This document shows positions 24,425-37,032 of a stretch of DNA of 64,000 nt, one piece after another (the first letter of the stretch is position 1; each line of letters begins with the position of its first letter). The stretch is from assembly GCA_028095005.1 (NCBI GenBank), contig CM051461.1, positions 48,596,812 through 48,660,811 of the forward strand, read 5' to 3'. A program made the translations under genes and the position numbers. The notes beneath the pieces were generated by a model that had not been told where the DNA came from, ran no database searches, and worked only from the letters and a program-made list of their open reading frames with translations. The DNA comes from Rhynchospora pubera. Taxonomy: Eukaryota > Streptophyta > Magnoliopsida > Poales > Cyperaceae.

Positions 24425-25180
24425 TATGTAATGTTTGGAAGTGTGGCGAATAAAAAATAAAAAGCTTATTTTAGAATAAGGGCGGTAAATAAGAAATTGT
24501 TAAAAAAATGCTTATTTTATAGTTGATGTTGTTTGGATGGTTAGTTAAGAATAAGAACAAGAAGAAACATGTAAAATGATTTGTTTGAATGCACGTTGAA
24601 TAAGGAGTTGGAACAAGCACGTGGATTTCTTTCTCATGACTCGAATTTCGATTCCTTGTTCTCCTTTGTTCCCTCAAATGGTGGAATTGGAACAAGCCTT
24701 TGAATAGGTCCTTGATCCAAATCCTTCCATGTTTGGTTCGCGCACAAAATTTCTTATTCTGAACAAGTCTTTATTCCGTTGCATCTAATGATTTGTTATT
24801 GGATGGTTAGCTAGTTCCAATCTAGTTCTAACATTTTATTGGAACAAAAATAAGAACCGAATAGCTAATTTCACTTGTTTTAAATGTGTTTAGCAATCCC
24901 TAGTATTAGCAATTCTGAATAAGACCTTATTCCAAGGATTGGAAGCATCCATTTAATATTAACAAATATTTAGAATCTTTGAAAAAAGCTCTTATTCGGA
25001 ATTGCTAATTGTTGGTATACCAAATAAGCTCCCATCTCATGACCCTTATTTTTATTTTTGTTCTTATTCTCAACTAACCATCCAAATAACATTATAATAA
25101 AATAAATAATTCTTCACCATTTTTTATTCACCGGCCTTAATTTTAGAATAAGCTATTCATTCCTTATTCACCCACTTTCA
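24425..25180. mobile_element. Foldback element of about 750 bp
   Basis: Long imperfect inverted arms. The left starts near GTTTGGAAGTGTGGCGAATAA and the right ends with the inverse near TTATTCACCCACTTTC. Inner blocks TTTGGATGGTTAGTT..GAATAAGAAC also pair. The centre repeats AATAAG/CTTATT motifs. No coding capacity seen. Confidence 0.55.
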
Positions 25181-26220
25181 AAGACACCAAGAACTAACTT
25201 GCCCTCACTACCCCAAAAAAGGGCTTCTGTAACGGATCATCTATAACGGTTTTATTAAAAACCGTCACTAAAATATCAGAGCCGGCACGTGAAACGATGG
25301 AAGACTAATTTGTAACGGTTATTTTTAAAAAACCGTTATAATTTTTCCGTCAAAAAAGTAAAAAAAAATCCGTCAGACCCTCTATAACGGTTTTAATATA
25401 AAAACCGTTACAAAATCTATTAGAATCTGTAACGGTTTTTTAATAAAAACCGTTATTGTTTAGATTATTACGGTTTTTAAATAAAAACCGTCACAATGAT
25501 CGGATCCCAAGCCTATCTCTTTTCTCATTTTAATTACATTTTGGAGTCCGCCTCCTCTTTTTTCTATCTCTCTCCTCGAGTCCCCCGTCATCTCTCCTTC
25601 AATCTAACCTGGCTAGGTTTGGCCCTTTCTCGACTCGCAAACTTACTCCCTCTGCCGCTCGCGGCTCGCCTCCCCTCCAGTAGGCACCTTTCTAACAACC
25701 CACCGTCGACCTCCGTTGCCCTCTCTGATCCTCTTCTCTCTCTTCACAACATGTCGGCGCTAGATCAGAGGATGGAGTCGCTCCTCTTTACGATCTCTCG
25801 GCAGCCATCGGTTTTGTCCAACAGTGAGAGATCGCTAACGCTGCTTCGTGATTGATGGACTTCACCTCCTCTCGAAGAGCTCGGCACCACGGTAAGAAAC
25901 CTCCTTCCTCCCCCACTCATCCTTGATCTGTGGTTGAATCGCAACTTCTTTGATTGATAGATCTGAGTTACTTTTTTTGTTCTCTGCTGTATTCCCTTCA
26001 CAGACTTTCAAATGTAGAAATGGAGGACGTGTGAAATTTATTCGTTGCTCAAACTATGGCAAGTGCTACCCATTCGTTTTGTGTGTGTTTATTTTTCTTA
26101 TTCATTAATTTGTGTGGAAATTGTTTATGCTCAAACTAGAAGTATCATTGACATCCCTAATAGCGGCCTGTTCAACAATGTTCCTGACAAAACCTTTTGA
26201 TAGTCTTGTCTTTGTTCAAC

Positions 26221-26317
26221 AGTGTAATTGACACAACTGAGGGAGTATAATTCACAGATTTTCTTTCCTTTGTGTTTGATTTTTACAAATACCTCCATCA
26301 GTTGTGTCAATTACACT
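26221..26317. repeat. Perfect 20-bp inverted repeat inside the CACTA element
   Basis: AGTGTAATTGACACAACTGA at 26221-26240 is repeated in exact inverse at 26298-26317, with a 57-nt loop. It could form a stable RNA hairpin if transcribed. Confidence 0.85.
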
Positions 26318-26459
26318 CCCTCTTATCTTTCCAAAATATCAAACTATGAATTATTTTTCTGATGGTTTCGTTCTAAATCATGAAGAGCTCATCAATTCTA
26401 TTTCTTGGTATACTAATTACATAGAATTGGTATTCAGGTTAATGCTAGAGGCATGACCT

Positions 26460-26670
26460 TGTGAATGAAAGTCGTGGCCGAGGGAGCGAAAGTCGTGTCA
26501 AGAGATCGAAAACCATGGCCGAGAAACGAAATCCGTGGTCAAGCGAACGAATGTCGTGTTCGATGGATGAAAGTTGCGGCCGAGTGATCGAAAGTCGTGC
26601 CCAAGGGATGAAAGTCGTGGCCGAGTGATCGAAAGCCGTACTCGAAGGAATGAAAGTCGTGGCTGACCAA
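26460..26670. repeat. 21-bp minisatellite in the CACTA element
   Basis: About ten imperfect copies of a 20-22 bp unit close to GAAAGTCGTGGCCGAGTGAT. GC content is clearly higher than in the surrounding DNA. No protein family is recognised in any frame. Confidence 0.8.
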
Positions 26671-27152
26671 CTATTATGTATATTAGTTTTATATTATTAA
26701 TATGCATGATTATGATTATATCTCTAAGAACAAAAATATCACGCTATTTATATTAATTCTATGTTTGTTCGTGCTTGATGCGGTTAATTATATGATTGTG
26801 CTTGCATGTTTATGGTTGCCTGTGCTAGCAGAAATATTTTTTTTTTAAAAATAAGAATTTGTAACGGTTATTATCAAAGAACCGTTATGAAATTAAAGGC
26901 ATAAAAATTATATTTTATAGATCTATAACGGTTTATATTTAATAACCGTTATAGATGGTATTTATCTATGACGGTTGTTTGATAAAAACCGTTACATATT
27001 ACTACCTTTTGTAACGGTTGTTTTTAAAAAACCGTTAAACAATCTGTAACGGTTATTTTTTAATATGTAACGGGGGCTACTGTAACGGTTCAACAACCGT
27101 TATAAAAGCATTTTATTAACCGTTACAAAATATAATTTTTCGCGTAGTGCCT

Positions 27153-28570
27153 ATTCATAAAATTAATTTCTGGTAGCGTGTATGAATCCGTAGCTTTCTC
27201 CGTGCAAGCAAACAAGCGAATCCTCTGTAATCTATGATTGCACACAGTTGTACAATCTGTACATCATTATTTCCAATTCTCGACATCATTATGGATTTAT
27301 GGAATATGGCTACTTGGGTTCGGGTAGGGTGCATCATATGTAGATTTACAAATTAATTTTGGAAAAAAGAATAGGTCAATGTTTTTTTTATTTAATTTGT
27401 AGTTTTATTGGTTGTTTGTACAACAAATTAATATATTTTTTATAGTTTTGTCTTTGTAATTTATTTTTATAAAATATTTATTTATTAAATATAACATAAT
27501 AGAGTCGTAAGTATGTATATCAATTGACATAAATAAAAATAAAATAAAATTGTTCTGCTACACACGCATTAGATACACACAATGGCATATCCTGTACACC
27601 AACTTATTTATACACGCGTTAATAGTGTGTAGAGCCGATGTACTTTGAGAAAAATCATTAATGAGGCTGTTTTGTTAAGGAATAGAGTGGAAAAACGTTA
27701 CTATTTTTCATTTATGAAATCAAACATCAGCGAAAGAACGTTACATAAGAGAAAGAAGTTATACCACCTAAATAGATGGTCTAAGTTATGTAACTAGATC
27801 CCACGATAGAACAAAAAAAAATTTTAGCAATCGTTCCATTAATACACTCCCATTTTATGATAGCAAACTGTGTTGCACGTCAAGGCTACAATATCCCTTT
27901 CAGGTTTGAAATTTAGTTCGCTTAACATGTCACTAATTATTGGTCATTGGCGATGGTTTGATGGACCTGATGGTGAACATACAGATATCATGGTCATGGG
28001 GTCTAAGTCTTAACTGTGGGGGCTGTATGCTTCCGGACAATGGACCCTCATCCAATTCATTTTTGAGGTTAGAACAAAATTTCTTCTATACATTGTTTTG
28101 CAAAATCAAGTATGTATTTGCTTATTTTAATTACAAGGATTAGGCACTCAATCATTTACCAGAATAAAAAATGCAATATAACTCTTTATTACATTTTTCT
28201 CCTTTTTTTATAGCATTATTTTTAAAATGTATTACCTTTTTATCCTTTTCAATATTTTTTTTTAGTTTATTATCCTTTTCAATATGGTCGTTGTGATGTT
28301 GATGTATTTGTTATTTTATTATCAATGATACCTGTACAAAAGAACAAAACCACACGAGCACAAATTATGGTAGAAAAAGGAAAATTAATGAATGATAACT
28401 TGCCTTTTATTTCCCAGTGCTGTTAGAATTTAATTAATTTCAACGGCCTGACATGGTCAAAGGAAATTATAACATCAATAATAAATTTTAATAAACGCAA
28501 TTACTTAAAATTACTACTGTGAGCTATCCCGAAAATTGTAGCCCTGATAATTTTGTACAACGTGATTGAT
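27153..28570. other. AT-rich gene-free stretch
   Basis: No gene recognised. The region holds many A/T runs and short open frames without family resemblance. Confidence 0.45.
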
Positions 28571-28584
28571 TTTGGGCAAGTTAA

Positions 28585-28766
28585 AAAAAAAGTCTAAAGT
28601 CTAAGCCTTTCATCCCAAACAAGTTGGGGTAGGCTAGAAATGACACCCCGATCCTGGTCATTTCTTGTATATATGGCTGAATTTTTACGCTGCCTCGTCA
28701 AACCTATCGCAAGCATGTGGCCTTAAATCCTTGACCTCTTAGAAGAGAGCCAAGTGCACTTAAGCA
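28585..28766 (-). mobile_element. SINE, Au-like 3' end, 14-bp target duplication
   Basis: A 182-bp insertion flanked by TTTGGGCAAGTTAA at 28571-28584 and 28767-28780. On the minus strand the 3' part contains CCCAACTTGTTTGGGATGAA followed by a T-rich tail, as in plant Au-type SINEs. The 5' part carries a degenerate tRNA B-box-like motif (GGTCAAGGATTTAAGGCC). Confidence 0.75.
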
Positions 28767-28818
28767 TTTGGGCAAGTTAATTCAAAAATAAATTTAAAGA
28801 AATTTATGGCACATTATC

Positions 28819-29087
28819 AGGGGTGGGTAACGTTGATAATGGAAACGGAATGGAGTGTTCCGTTTTCCATTCCGTTTTAGTAACGGTATGTACCGAACCG
28901 ATTTGTCATTCGTTCTGTTTTGACGGAACATGGCGGAACGACTATATTTGCACTGTATTTCACACGGATAAATCACGAAATGCATTCCGTTTTCCGTTCT
29001 GTTTGCGGAACGAAATAAAATTTTGTTCCGTGTAACGTTCCACTAACGGAATAGTTTCGCAACTTTACTGTATTCCGCCTACCCCTA
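28819..29087. mobile_element. hAT-like element rich in CGGAAC/GTTCCG repeats
   Basis: The left end is CAGGGGTGGGTAACG and the inverted right end is TAGGGGTAGGCGG. The flanks contain related CACATTAT and CACTTAT, so the target duplication is imperfect or decayed. The interior is dense in TTCCGTTTT / ACGGAATGG motifs, like 19284-19601. Confidence 0.6.
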
Positions 29088-30434
29088 CACTTATCCTACC
29101 TTTTGAGTGCCGTGCATTTAATTTTCAATAACTATATAGAACGACTGCAAAGGAACAGGGATAAGTATTATGCTACATGATGGTAAGTAAGAAAGCGATG
29201 ATGAATTGATCTGATAGTCATGATAACAGTCATAAATAACATCGAAAAAAAAATCTAATAATCAAAGTGATCTATATTACTTACATATGATAATGATATA
29301 CGAGAGACGTGAAATTCGATACAAACTTTCCTGTCATAATTCATAAACAATTTAAAAATTAGTTTCAGACAAATTTAATATATATATTTAATAATTTTTT
29401 ATAGGATAGCAAATACCACTCAACACTGCACAATATTTGATATAATAATGAGGTTAACGACATGTTAATAGTTCTTTTTCCAATCCATTATGTTTTTTTT
29501 ATTTGACTAAAGTAAATAATTTGTTTAGATAATCAAGTTTCAATTGGCAACGAGTTTCCGATTCTAAAAAAAAAATTAAAATATTCATGATATCAAATGT
29601 TTTCGGTAGTAATGATATTAATGTTAATATTGATTACGTTTACACTGCAAACATCTTGGTTTAAGTGTTGACTTCAAGATACAGTAATTAAATAACTACT
29701 AGGCTAAATATTTGAGAATTGACAATTGAGGGTTTCTGTTATATATATGAAGAGAAATATTGACAATTCTTTTTTATTATAATTGTGACAATAAATGTTA
29801 CAACAACAACAACAATAAATGTTACGATTACAAAAATTATAGATATTTGTTGTATAAATTTGATAGGTTTGTGAGTGAAAAATAACAGTGATATAATTGA
29901 TAAAATTGAACTTAAAGTGTACCATATTTATGTATCAACCAAAATTGATATAACAGCGATTATACAATGGTTGTCGGATTAAACCTGACATCAAAGCATG
30001 GATATTACATTCAAAATAACAGAATGTGTTCATAACTGTAGAGATTTTGTTTGCAGACCTAGTTTAGCCAAGATTTTTGAGCCTGAGACCACTCAACTTG
30101 GTGTACGAACACCGTGCCCACGTGTGCCTGCAAAGAACCTCCCTACCAATTGGGAATTTGGGACCAGTACGGATATTTAATAATTATCTCGAGACTATAT
30201 TTTTATCAGTTTATTTAATGTCCATTAAAGCAAGTAAAATTTTAATTACTGCAAGAGATTACCTAGGATGTCAAGAAGGCAAATTTGATTCATACATTAT
30301 TTGATAAGATCGATCAATGTAAGATTTTTTTTAAAAAAAAAAAGTTTATGAAATTGAGATATATTCTGTGGGCAAGCACTTTTTTCGTATTTGTTATCCT
30401 ATAGAATGATTAATATAAATATAGAATCATAGAT
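29088..30434. other. AT-rich gene-free stretch
   Basis: No gene or clear element. A small (CAA)n stretch lies near 29800. Frames around 29998-30304 show no family resemblance. Confidence 0.45.
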
Positions 30435-30437
30435 AAT

Positions 30438-30736
30438 GGGTGTGTTTGGCAACTTTTCGAATAAGCTTATTCAACTTTCTGAATAAGCTTATTCAACTTT
30501 CCGAATAAGTTTTATTCTCTCCTCTATCTTCTTATTCACTTTTGTTCCCAATTTATGGTGGTATTGGAATAAAGAGCTGAATAAATCCTTATTCGGAATA
30601 AGACTTATTCAAAATATGTTTGATTTCATCCCGAATAAGCCCTATTTGAAATAAGACTTATTCAAAACGCATTTGGTTTTATCCCGAATAAGCTCTATTC
30701 GAAATAAGACTTATTCAAAACGTAAGAAACACACCC
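30438..30736. mobile_element. MITE with GGGTGTGTTTGG inverted ends
   Basis: A 299-bp element with GGGTGTGTTTGG and its inverse CAAACACACCC-type end, flanked by AAT on both sides. The interior repeats CGAATAAGCTTATTCAA palindromes. It resembles Harbinger-type MITEs, but AAT is not the usual TWA site, so the family is uncertain. Confidence 0.65.
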
Positions 30737-30863
30737 AATAATTTATAATATTTCATCTAGTGTACGAGAAAGCATATATACACACGCTTGTGTCTTAGTT
30801 GAAACTATAAATTAATTGTTTGGCAAATTCAAGAACTAGGAATAAGATGCGTAGGAACTTCTT

Positions 30864-32307
30864 CACTACAACAAAAAGGATTATTAATACCTGATCATTA
30901 GTACCGGCTTTTAAGAAAATCGGTACTAATAATAAATCATAGCAATTTCGTAATTTTCAAATTAATTATTTAGTACCGGTTTTTTTTTAAAAAACCGATA
31001 CTAAAAATCGTCTGAAAAATAAAAAAACGTTTTTAATTTAGTACCGGTACTAAAAGTTTGAAAGAATAAAAAAAACTGTTATAAATTTAGTATCGATTTT
31101 TTATAAAAAACCGGTACTAAAAGTCAATTATTTAGTACTAAATTTATAACGGTTTTTTTTATTTTTCAGACGATTTTTAGTACCGGTTTTTTATAAAAAG
31201 CCGGTACTAAAAATAGGCAGTTATTTTTAGTCGAACTATATTGTCTTCCTTCACTATTCCTTTGCCTCTCAAGGTCATATACTGTTCATAGCTAAAGATA
31301 CTATTTTTAGTATCGATTTTTAATAAAAAACCGGTACTAAAGATACTATTTTTAGTATCGATTTTTAATAAAAAACCGATACTAAAAATTAATTTTATTA
31401 TTTTTTTAAATAAAATGCCGCCAAAATCAATATAAGATGCCTCTCTCTGCGTGAAAATTTTTCTAAGTCCAAAATCTAGCTGCTGCCTCCTCTCTATCTC
31501 TCATCTCTTCCTCTTCCACTTGATATACTCTCCACCGCCTCTCCTCTCTCTCCACGTTGCTTCTCCGGTCCCTCTCGATCCACTGTATCTCCTTCCTTCT
31601 CCACCGCCTCTCTCTCTCTCGACTCGACTGTGCCATTCTCTCATTGCTCTTTCTTTCTCGACGCGACTTCACCACCTCTACGACAAGTAAGGAACCTCAT
31701 TCTCTCACTGCTAATGGATTTTGGTTAAATATTTGTGTTAAATGATTAAATCCGACAAATTAAGATTAATTTTTGTTAATGGATTTTGAAATTGGGTTGA
31801 TTCCCAAAATTTTTATAATTGAAACTGGGTTAAAAAATCTGAAATTTGTATAATTTGGTTAAAATCCGAAAATTTTATTAATTTTGTTAATTATTATTTA
31901 TTTTACTGTGTATGAATTGTGTATGTAAATTATTTGTATAATATATAGATTTTGAAATTTTGTTAATTTGAAAAAAGAGCGCTAGCCTAATTTTTTTTTG
32001 TTTTTACAATGATTTTAGTACCGGTTATTAGCCTAAAAATCGATACTAAAAATAGTAAATATAAAAAATGACGAGGATCTTTAGTACCGGTTTTTAACTA
32101 AAGATGTCATCTTTAGTACCGGTTATTAGTTAAAAACCGGTACTAAATATCTCCGCTTTTTTTTCCATGAATTCCAACGCGTTTTTAGTACCGGATTTTT
32201 AGTACCGATTTTTAATTATCTTTAGCACCCCTATTATTAGTACCGCTTGAAAACCGGTACTAATAATCAATATTTAATCGGTACTAATGAAAGAAAATGG
32301 CGTAGTG
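30864..32307. mobile_element. Non-autonomous CACTA element, ACCGGT-type repeats
   Basis: The ends are CACTACAACAAAAAGG and the inverse of CACTACGCCATTTTC. Subterminal arrays (30890-31420 and 32010-32285) repeat palindromic TAGTACCGGTTTTTA..AAACCGGTACTA units. The centre (31450-31690) is CT-rich and exon-like, as in the CACTA element at 25206. No matching 3-bp duplication was found (CTT left, AGC right), so one flank may have changed. No transposase frame. Confidence 0.8.
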
Positions 32308-33893
32308 AGCTTGTGGAAAGGAGGTGATAATAGAGACGGTGTTTGTCAAAGTGGGTCAAAATGTAAGACTGCTGTCTCGTCCCGATCAAAACTGTTCATT
32401 GGGTCCGTCTTTGGTTAGCCTAGCTTCAACTTTTCAATTTGGGATTGTTTTCTTTCTTTTTGGGTCCCCATCTCGCGATACCCGGGGCCGTATTATCGCT
32501 CTGCTCAAGTTTTACAATTATTTTTTTTTATTATCTTCAAAAAAAATTATTTTCTTTTTAGAATTATGTCCACAAGCTAGCATGATATTTTTTCACGTCT
32601 TTACTGAAAGAAAATGACATTCTAATTAGTTACTAACACAAAATTGTATTATATCATTTTTTTACTAATATGTGGATGCAGCAAATTTTATATAATCATT
32701 TCATGCACAGTTTATTTTTAAAACAACTATTTATTAAAGATTTTATCGTTATTATTGACATATGATTGAATTTAATTTAAAGATTTGCTCTGGAAAAAAA
32801 AATACCACAATGAAATAAAAAGATGGAATGGAACGATGAAGAAGATACATAGCAATTGTTTGAATACATGAATAAGTACAACTTATTTTATAAGACCAAA
32901 ATAATTCTTCGATATATTTTATTTCGTTATCTAAATAACGGGATTGAAACTAAACAACGACGCTGAAAAGGGAAAAGAAAAATAGAAAAAAAAAGCTAAA
33001 GAAGTATTCTAGAGGAAATACATGCAGAGGACCAGGTTCTTTAATTCCAAACATTATTGGATTGTTCCCTGAAGGAAACCAAGACCCTCTCCATTAGTTA
33101 GATAATTATGATGATGTTCAATGTTCAAACATATCTGAATCATACATCTCAGAAACATTGTCAGATTTGTTCCTGAAAGAACGAGTCCACAGGGAGATTC
33201 AGATTTATTCGGTTAGTTAGGATAAGAACCGTTTGATTTGAATTAAAATCATTTAAAAATGTGCAAAAAAAATTTCAATGATTTGCGACTTTATATACAA
33301 ACCATACTAACGTCGTGGTTAACATGACCAGAGAAAAAAAAAAATGATCATGTCATTGATAGGAGGATTTATGGGTTCCATTTAATTATTATCCATCATA
33401 TATTCAACTATAGATGTCAAATAATCATTTGTAGTGACCGTTTTACAGTAACTTGTGTTTTGTACTTTTGTTATATAAATTTTTAAAGAAGATTCTAAGT
33501 AAATTCATACCATATAAATTTAGAAAAATGTGAATTTATTTGAAGTTCTCGACAAAATTTTTAAGTTCACGAGTTCATTATTTATAAACAAAATAACCAT
33601 GCCTACTTAATGTGAGAATAAAATTAAAATTTGAAAAAAAAATCCAATAGATCATTTATTTTCATTGCAGAAGACACAATAATATAATTAAACATTTGCA
33701 AATTAAAAAGTTCGTGGAATATCAGTCTCAGCATGCAAATGCCTATCTTTAAAATATTCTCCATGCAGTTTTCAAAAATAAAATAAATTAAAATGGTTGT
33801 GTCTTATAACTAAATCCGTTGTTAATATTAACTATTTTAATTCTCATCAATATTTGTGTTCAACTTTCTGATATCCAGTACATATATTAAGTA
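32308..33893. other. Gene-free stretch
   Basis: 32310-32520 is less AT-rich and UTR-like but unrecognised. The rest is AT-rich without a feature I can support. Confidence 0.4.
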
Positions 33894-33902
33894 TTATCAA
33901 AA

Positions 33903-34287
33903 GAGTAATGTTAGAATCGAACATGTTTGACGTCAAACATGATCCAAGATTTAACTATTGAAATTTTAAATTACCGATCCAAACGGCACAATATAATCAT
34001 CTTATTAAAATATTCTTGGAGATCAAATTATATATATATTTTTAATTTTGTAACTATATTATAGATTTTATAAAATTGGAGGGTCAAGAATAAATTAGAT
34101 TGAGGATTTTTCCAAAATTAAAAACAAATAGTAGAAGAACTCGAAAAAAATACAAAATTTGATCTCTAAAGATTTTATTATGGAGAACAAATTAAACGGT
34201 TCAAATTGACCATTGTAATCTCAAAAATTGAGATTCAGTTGTGTTTGACGACTCAAGTGTCAAATACGTTTGACTCTAGCATTACTC
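33903..34287. mobile_element. Mutator-like MITE with perfect 9-bp duplication
   Basis: A 385-bp element flanked by TTATCAAAA at 33894-33902 and 34288-34296. The terminal inverted repeats start GAGTAATG and share (G/C)TAGA.TC.AAC.T.TTTGAC. A reversed relative lies at 47389-47886. Confidence 0.9.
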
Positions 34288-34296
34288 TTATCAAAA

Positions 34297-35198
34297 TTCT
34301 AAAACTTTCATTAGAATGACTTTCCTTTTTAGAATGCAGATATATTCCGCTACAATAAACCTTCTTTTCAACCAATCGCAAACCTTTTTAAATTGAAACT
34401 AACCTGCCTTAGATTTTCCTTTTTTTTTTCTTATAAATTTTTAAGCGTTTGCCGAAAAGCCTGGAAGAATTGTTTGAACGAACTATGATGTGCTCCTAAA
34501 TATCATTAGAAATAATGCTAAACACTAAAAAAAAAATGAAAGTATTAGTACGGATTTCATAAATTTCGTGTTGCTTTTCAGAAAATAGGATTTAAATAAA
34601 ATATTCAGAATATGGCAACCTCTGTAGTGACCGACCCAATTCGGTTGGACATGTAGTGGAAACATGTTATGTGGAATGATGCCTTTAAGGTAAGATGCTT
34701 GAACGGAAGTGATAGTAGAGACGGTTTATTATTTAAAATTTTTAATCACTAAGTATCTCTCTTTGTCCCTTCTTTAGGATACAATAAGAAATCTAATGGA
34801 TCTACTTTTTACAATAAAAGGAACCAACTTAAATTAACATTTTTACTTTTCTATGAAATGGCAACATGTAACAGTGGCATGACTAGATTTCCAAATTCTA
34901 ATCGCAGGCTTGCACAATTGGAGACTCAAATAAACATGAAAGGGCCCAAAAATCAAATGTACACAAATTCACACTTACGTTATTGGGATAGTAATATAGT
35001 ACAAATTACCACCCAAATTTTTTTCCATCTTACCGAATACCGAACAACGATCTTAGCTTAATTGACTATGTCTTTTGCTTTATTTATTTATTTATTTATT
35101 TATTATTGCTAGTCTTTTTTATTAAAGCGCTTATGATTATATAATTTGTCAACATATCAATCGATAATTACTTTCTAAAATTTCAACCTAATGTGATA
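34297..35198. other. Gene-free stretch
   Basis: AT-rich. It includes a (TTTA)n microsatellite at about 35080-35103. No gene recognised. Confidence 0.45.
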
Positions 35199-35349
35199 GG
35201 CTCCGTTTGGATGAGGTGTGGGAAAAAGGAAAGAAGTGGGAAGAAGTATTTAGAAGTGTATAATTTTGTGAAGAGTTTGGATTGTTTATAATAAATTTAT
35301 TCCCTTCTTCACTTCTTTCTTTCTTCCCACATCTCATCCAAACGGAGCC
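35199..35349. mobile_element. MITE, GGCTCCGTTTGGATG ends
   Basis: A 151-bp near-palindromic element with ends GGCTCCGTTTGGATG and exact inverse. The core has TTTTGTGAAGAGTTTGGATTG, shared with 46171-46327, 47592-47781 and 53044-53200. Probably Tourist/Harbinger type; the site is TA-rich. Confidence 0.8.
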
Positions 35350-37030
35350 TATACATGAAAATCATTGGGAGAGCTACAGGGAGACCTGAAAAACAAAAAT
35401 CGTGCTGCCCTAATTAAAAGACGGTAGGTTTTTTTTTTTTTTCTTTCTATGGTGATTTAATTAATAAATAAACGGTTCTATTTTTAAAATATATCTCACT
35501 TCACAGAAAATTGTATTTTCATGCAAAAATAGTAACAAAAAGTGCTATGCATTTTAAAATTATGTCGCACTTCACTTCAAGATATGTACCACTTTCTTAA
35601 TTAGATTTTCACGTTATTATAGTATTTTTTTTTTATCAATGATGCATATAACTTGGTTATTGTTATTTTAGTTATTAGTGATGGCAATCGAGCTATAGCA
35701 TTCAATAGTTTGTCTACAATAATGGACCACTTCGCTAAAAGAGAAATATCTGACAGCATGAAAAGATTTTAACAATTCCTTTTCGCCTATAAATGTATGG
35801 TTAAATCAACCCCCTACTTATAAGAAAGCGACAAAGCTAATTTACTACGGTTAATAAAAAGCATCATTAGGCTCAGTTAGATTTTACTTGGTTATATTCT
35901 CTAGAATCACTCTCCTACAATTCATTACATTTAAACCTGCCAAGTATAAATCAAATAAAGGCTTGCAACTGCTTAAGTACTATATACTAATTCTATTTTT
36001 ACTTCCAACAATTTTGTGTCAAAAATCAAATTCTACCAACAAACAATGAATACTTGAAGCCTCATGAATTCAAAAGAATAAAGAAAAACATTTTTTTTTC
36101 ATTTGCTTCTGAATTTTGAATCGTTCATAAATTCAGATATTGTATCTGGTCCTGCAGAGTTGAGATGATTAATGATATCAAAATTGAAATTTTTGGTTGG
36201 ATGTGCTAATAATATACATCTCTATCATAATCACTGTTGTAACATTTATGCCACAATGTAGTTGGCATATACAAATCCATAGCTTTCTAAAGCAACATAA
36301 TGGTCCTTTTTCTACCCAGCAGGGTCAACTTCATGTAATGAAGATTTTTGTTTGTCATATGCACCTAACTTTTATTATCTTACATCATTCATTGATTGAC
36401 AACTCAATGGCTTATTGTAGACCTATAATGCTAAGGAATATACATCTTACCTTGAATGTAAATACCTCGACCTTACGTAAAATGCCAATTTTGTAGTCAT
36501 TTTTACTGTTTGTCTTGCATTTGGGACTGGGGAAAGACTGTTACATTTTCTTGATTATTTATTTATTAATTAGAAGGCCTTTAGATGATATACGCATGAC
36601 TCAGGATGTAATCCAAAAAGAGGAGCTACTCGTTGAGAAAGTAATATAAATAATCGTGTGGACTGTGGAGATAACCAGTGAACTTTTTGTTTCTTCCTGG
36701 TCCATTCAATACTGAATTCAAATATCATTTGAAAAGATCTGAAGGGATTAGTAATGGTACAACCATATAAAATTAGCTAAAGGAGGCATGATTATGTTCA
36801 CCAAATTGAGCATAGTTGCTTTCTCAAAACCCTGGAGGAAATGAACCTTTTTGTCTTTTTTGGTCCTGGATGGTCCCTTTTTTATTGCATCCCATCTCTT
36901 TTGTTTAATCAATGAAATCTATTTTGCTATTTTTGTGGGAAATTAATGAATTCTGTATGCTTTTATCGCATAGTAGGTTACAAACATCTCATAATGTCAT
37001 TGAAAATAATGTTTACTCCATTCAATAAAA
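35350..37030. other. Gene-free stretch
   Basis: AT-rich sequence with no recognised gene. A 99-codon frame at 36197-36496 has no family resemblance and low-complexity composition. Confidence 0.45.
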
Positions 37031-37032
37031 AT

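Larger units (their letters stand above)
25206..27149. mobile_element. Non-autonomous CACTA element with CCT duplication
   Basis: It begins CACTACCCCAAAAA and ends with the inverse of CACTACGCGAAAAA. CCT flanks it at 25203-25205 and 27150-27152, the 3-bp duplication expected for CACTA/En-Spm. Subterminal arrays (25230-25495 and 26850-27125) repeat palindromic TAACGGTTTTTA..AAAACCGTTA units, likely transposase-binding repeats. The centre has a CT-rich, exon-like stretch with a 119-codon ATG frame (25496-25855) that I do not recognise, an inverted repeat and a minisatellite. No transposase is present. Confidence 0.9.

Noticed and set aside
25496..25855. 119-codon ATG frame in the CACTA element
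   Set aside because: CT-rich low-complexity sequence within a non-autonomous transposon. Kept as part of the element, not called a gene.
31451..31745. Ser/Leu-rich and Arg/Glu-rich frames near 31450-31745
   Set aside because: Both strands of a CT repeat in the CACTA centre give open frames by composition alone.
30864..32307. Target-site duplication for the second CACTA element
   Set aside because: The flanking triplets CTT and AGC do not match. The element call rests on its ends and subterminal repeats only.
36197..36496. 99-codon frame as a gene
   Set aside because: No start context, splice structure or recognisable domain. Composition is that of AT-rich intergenic DNA.
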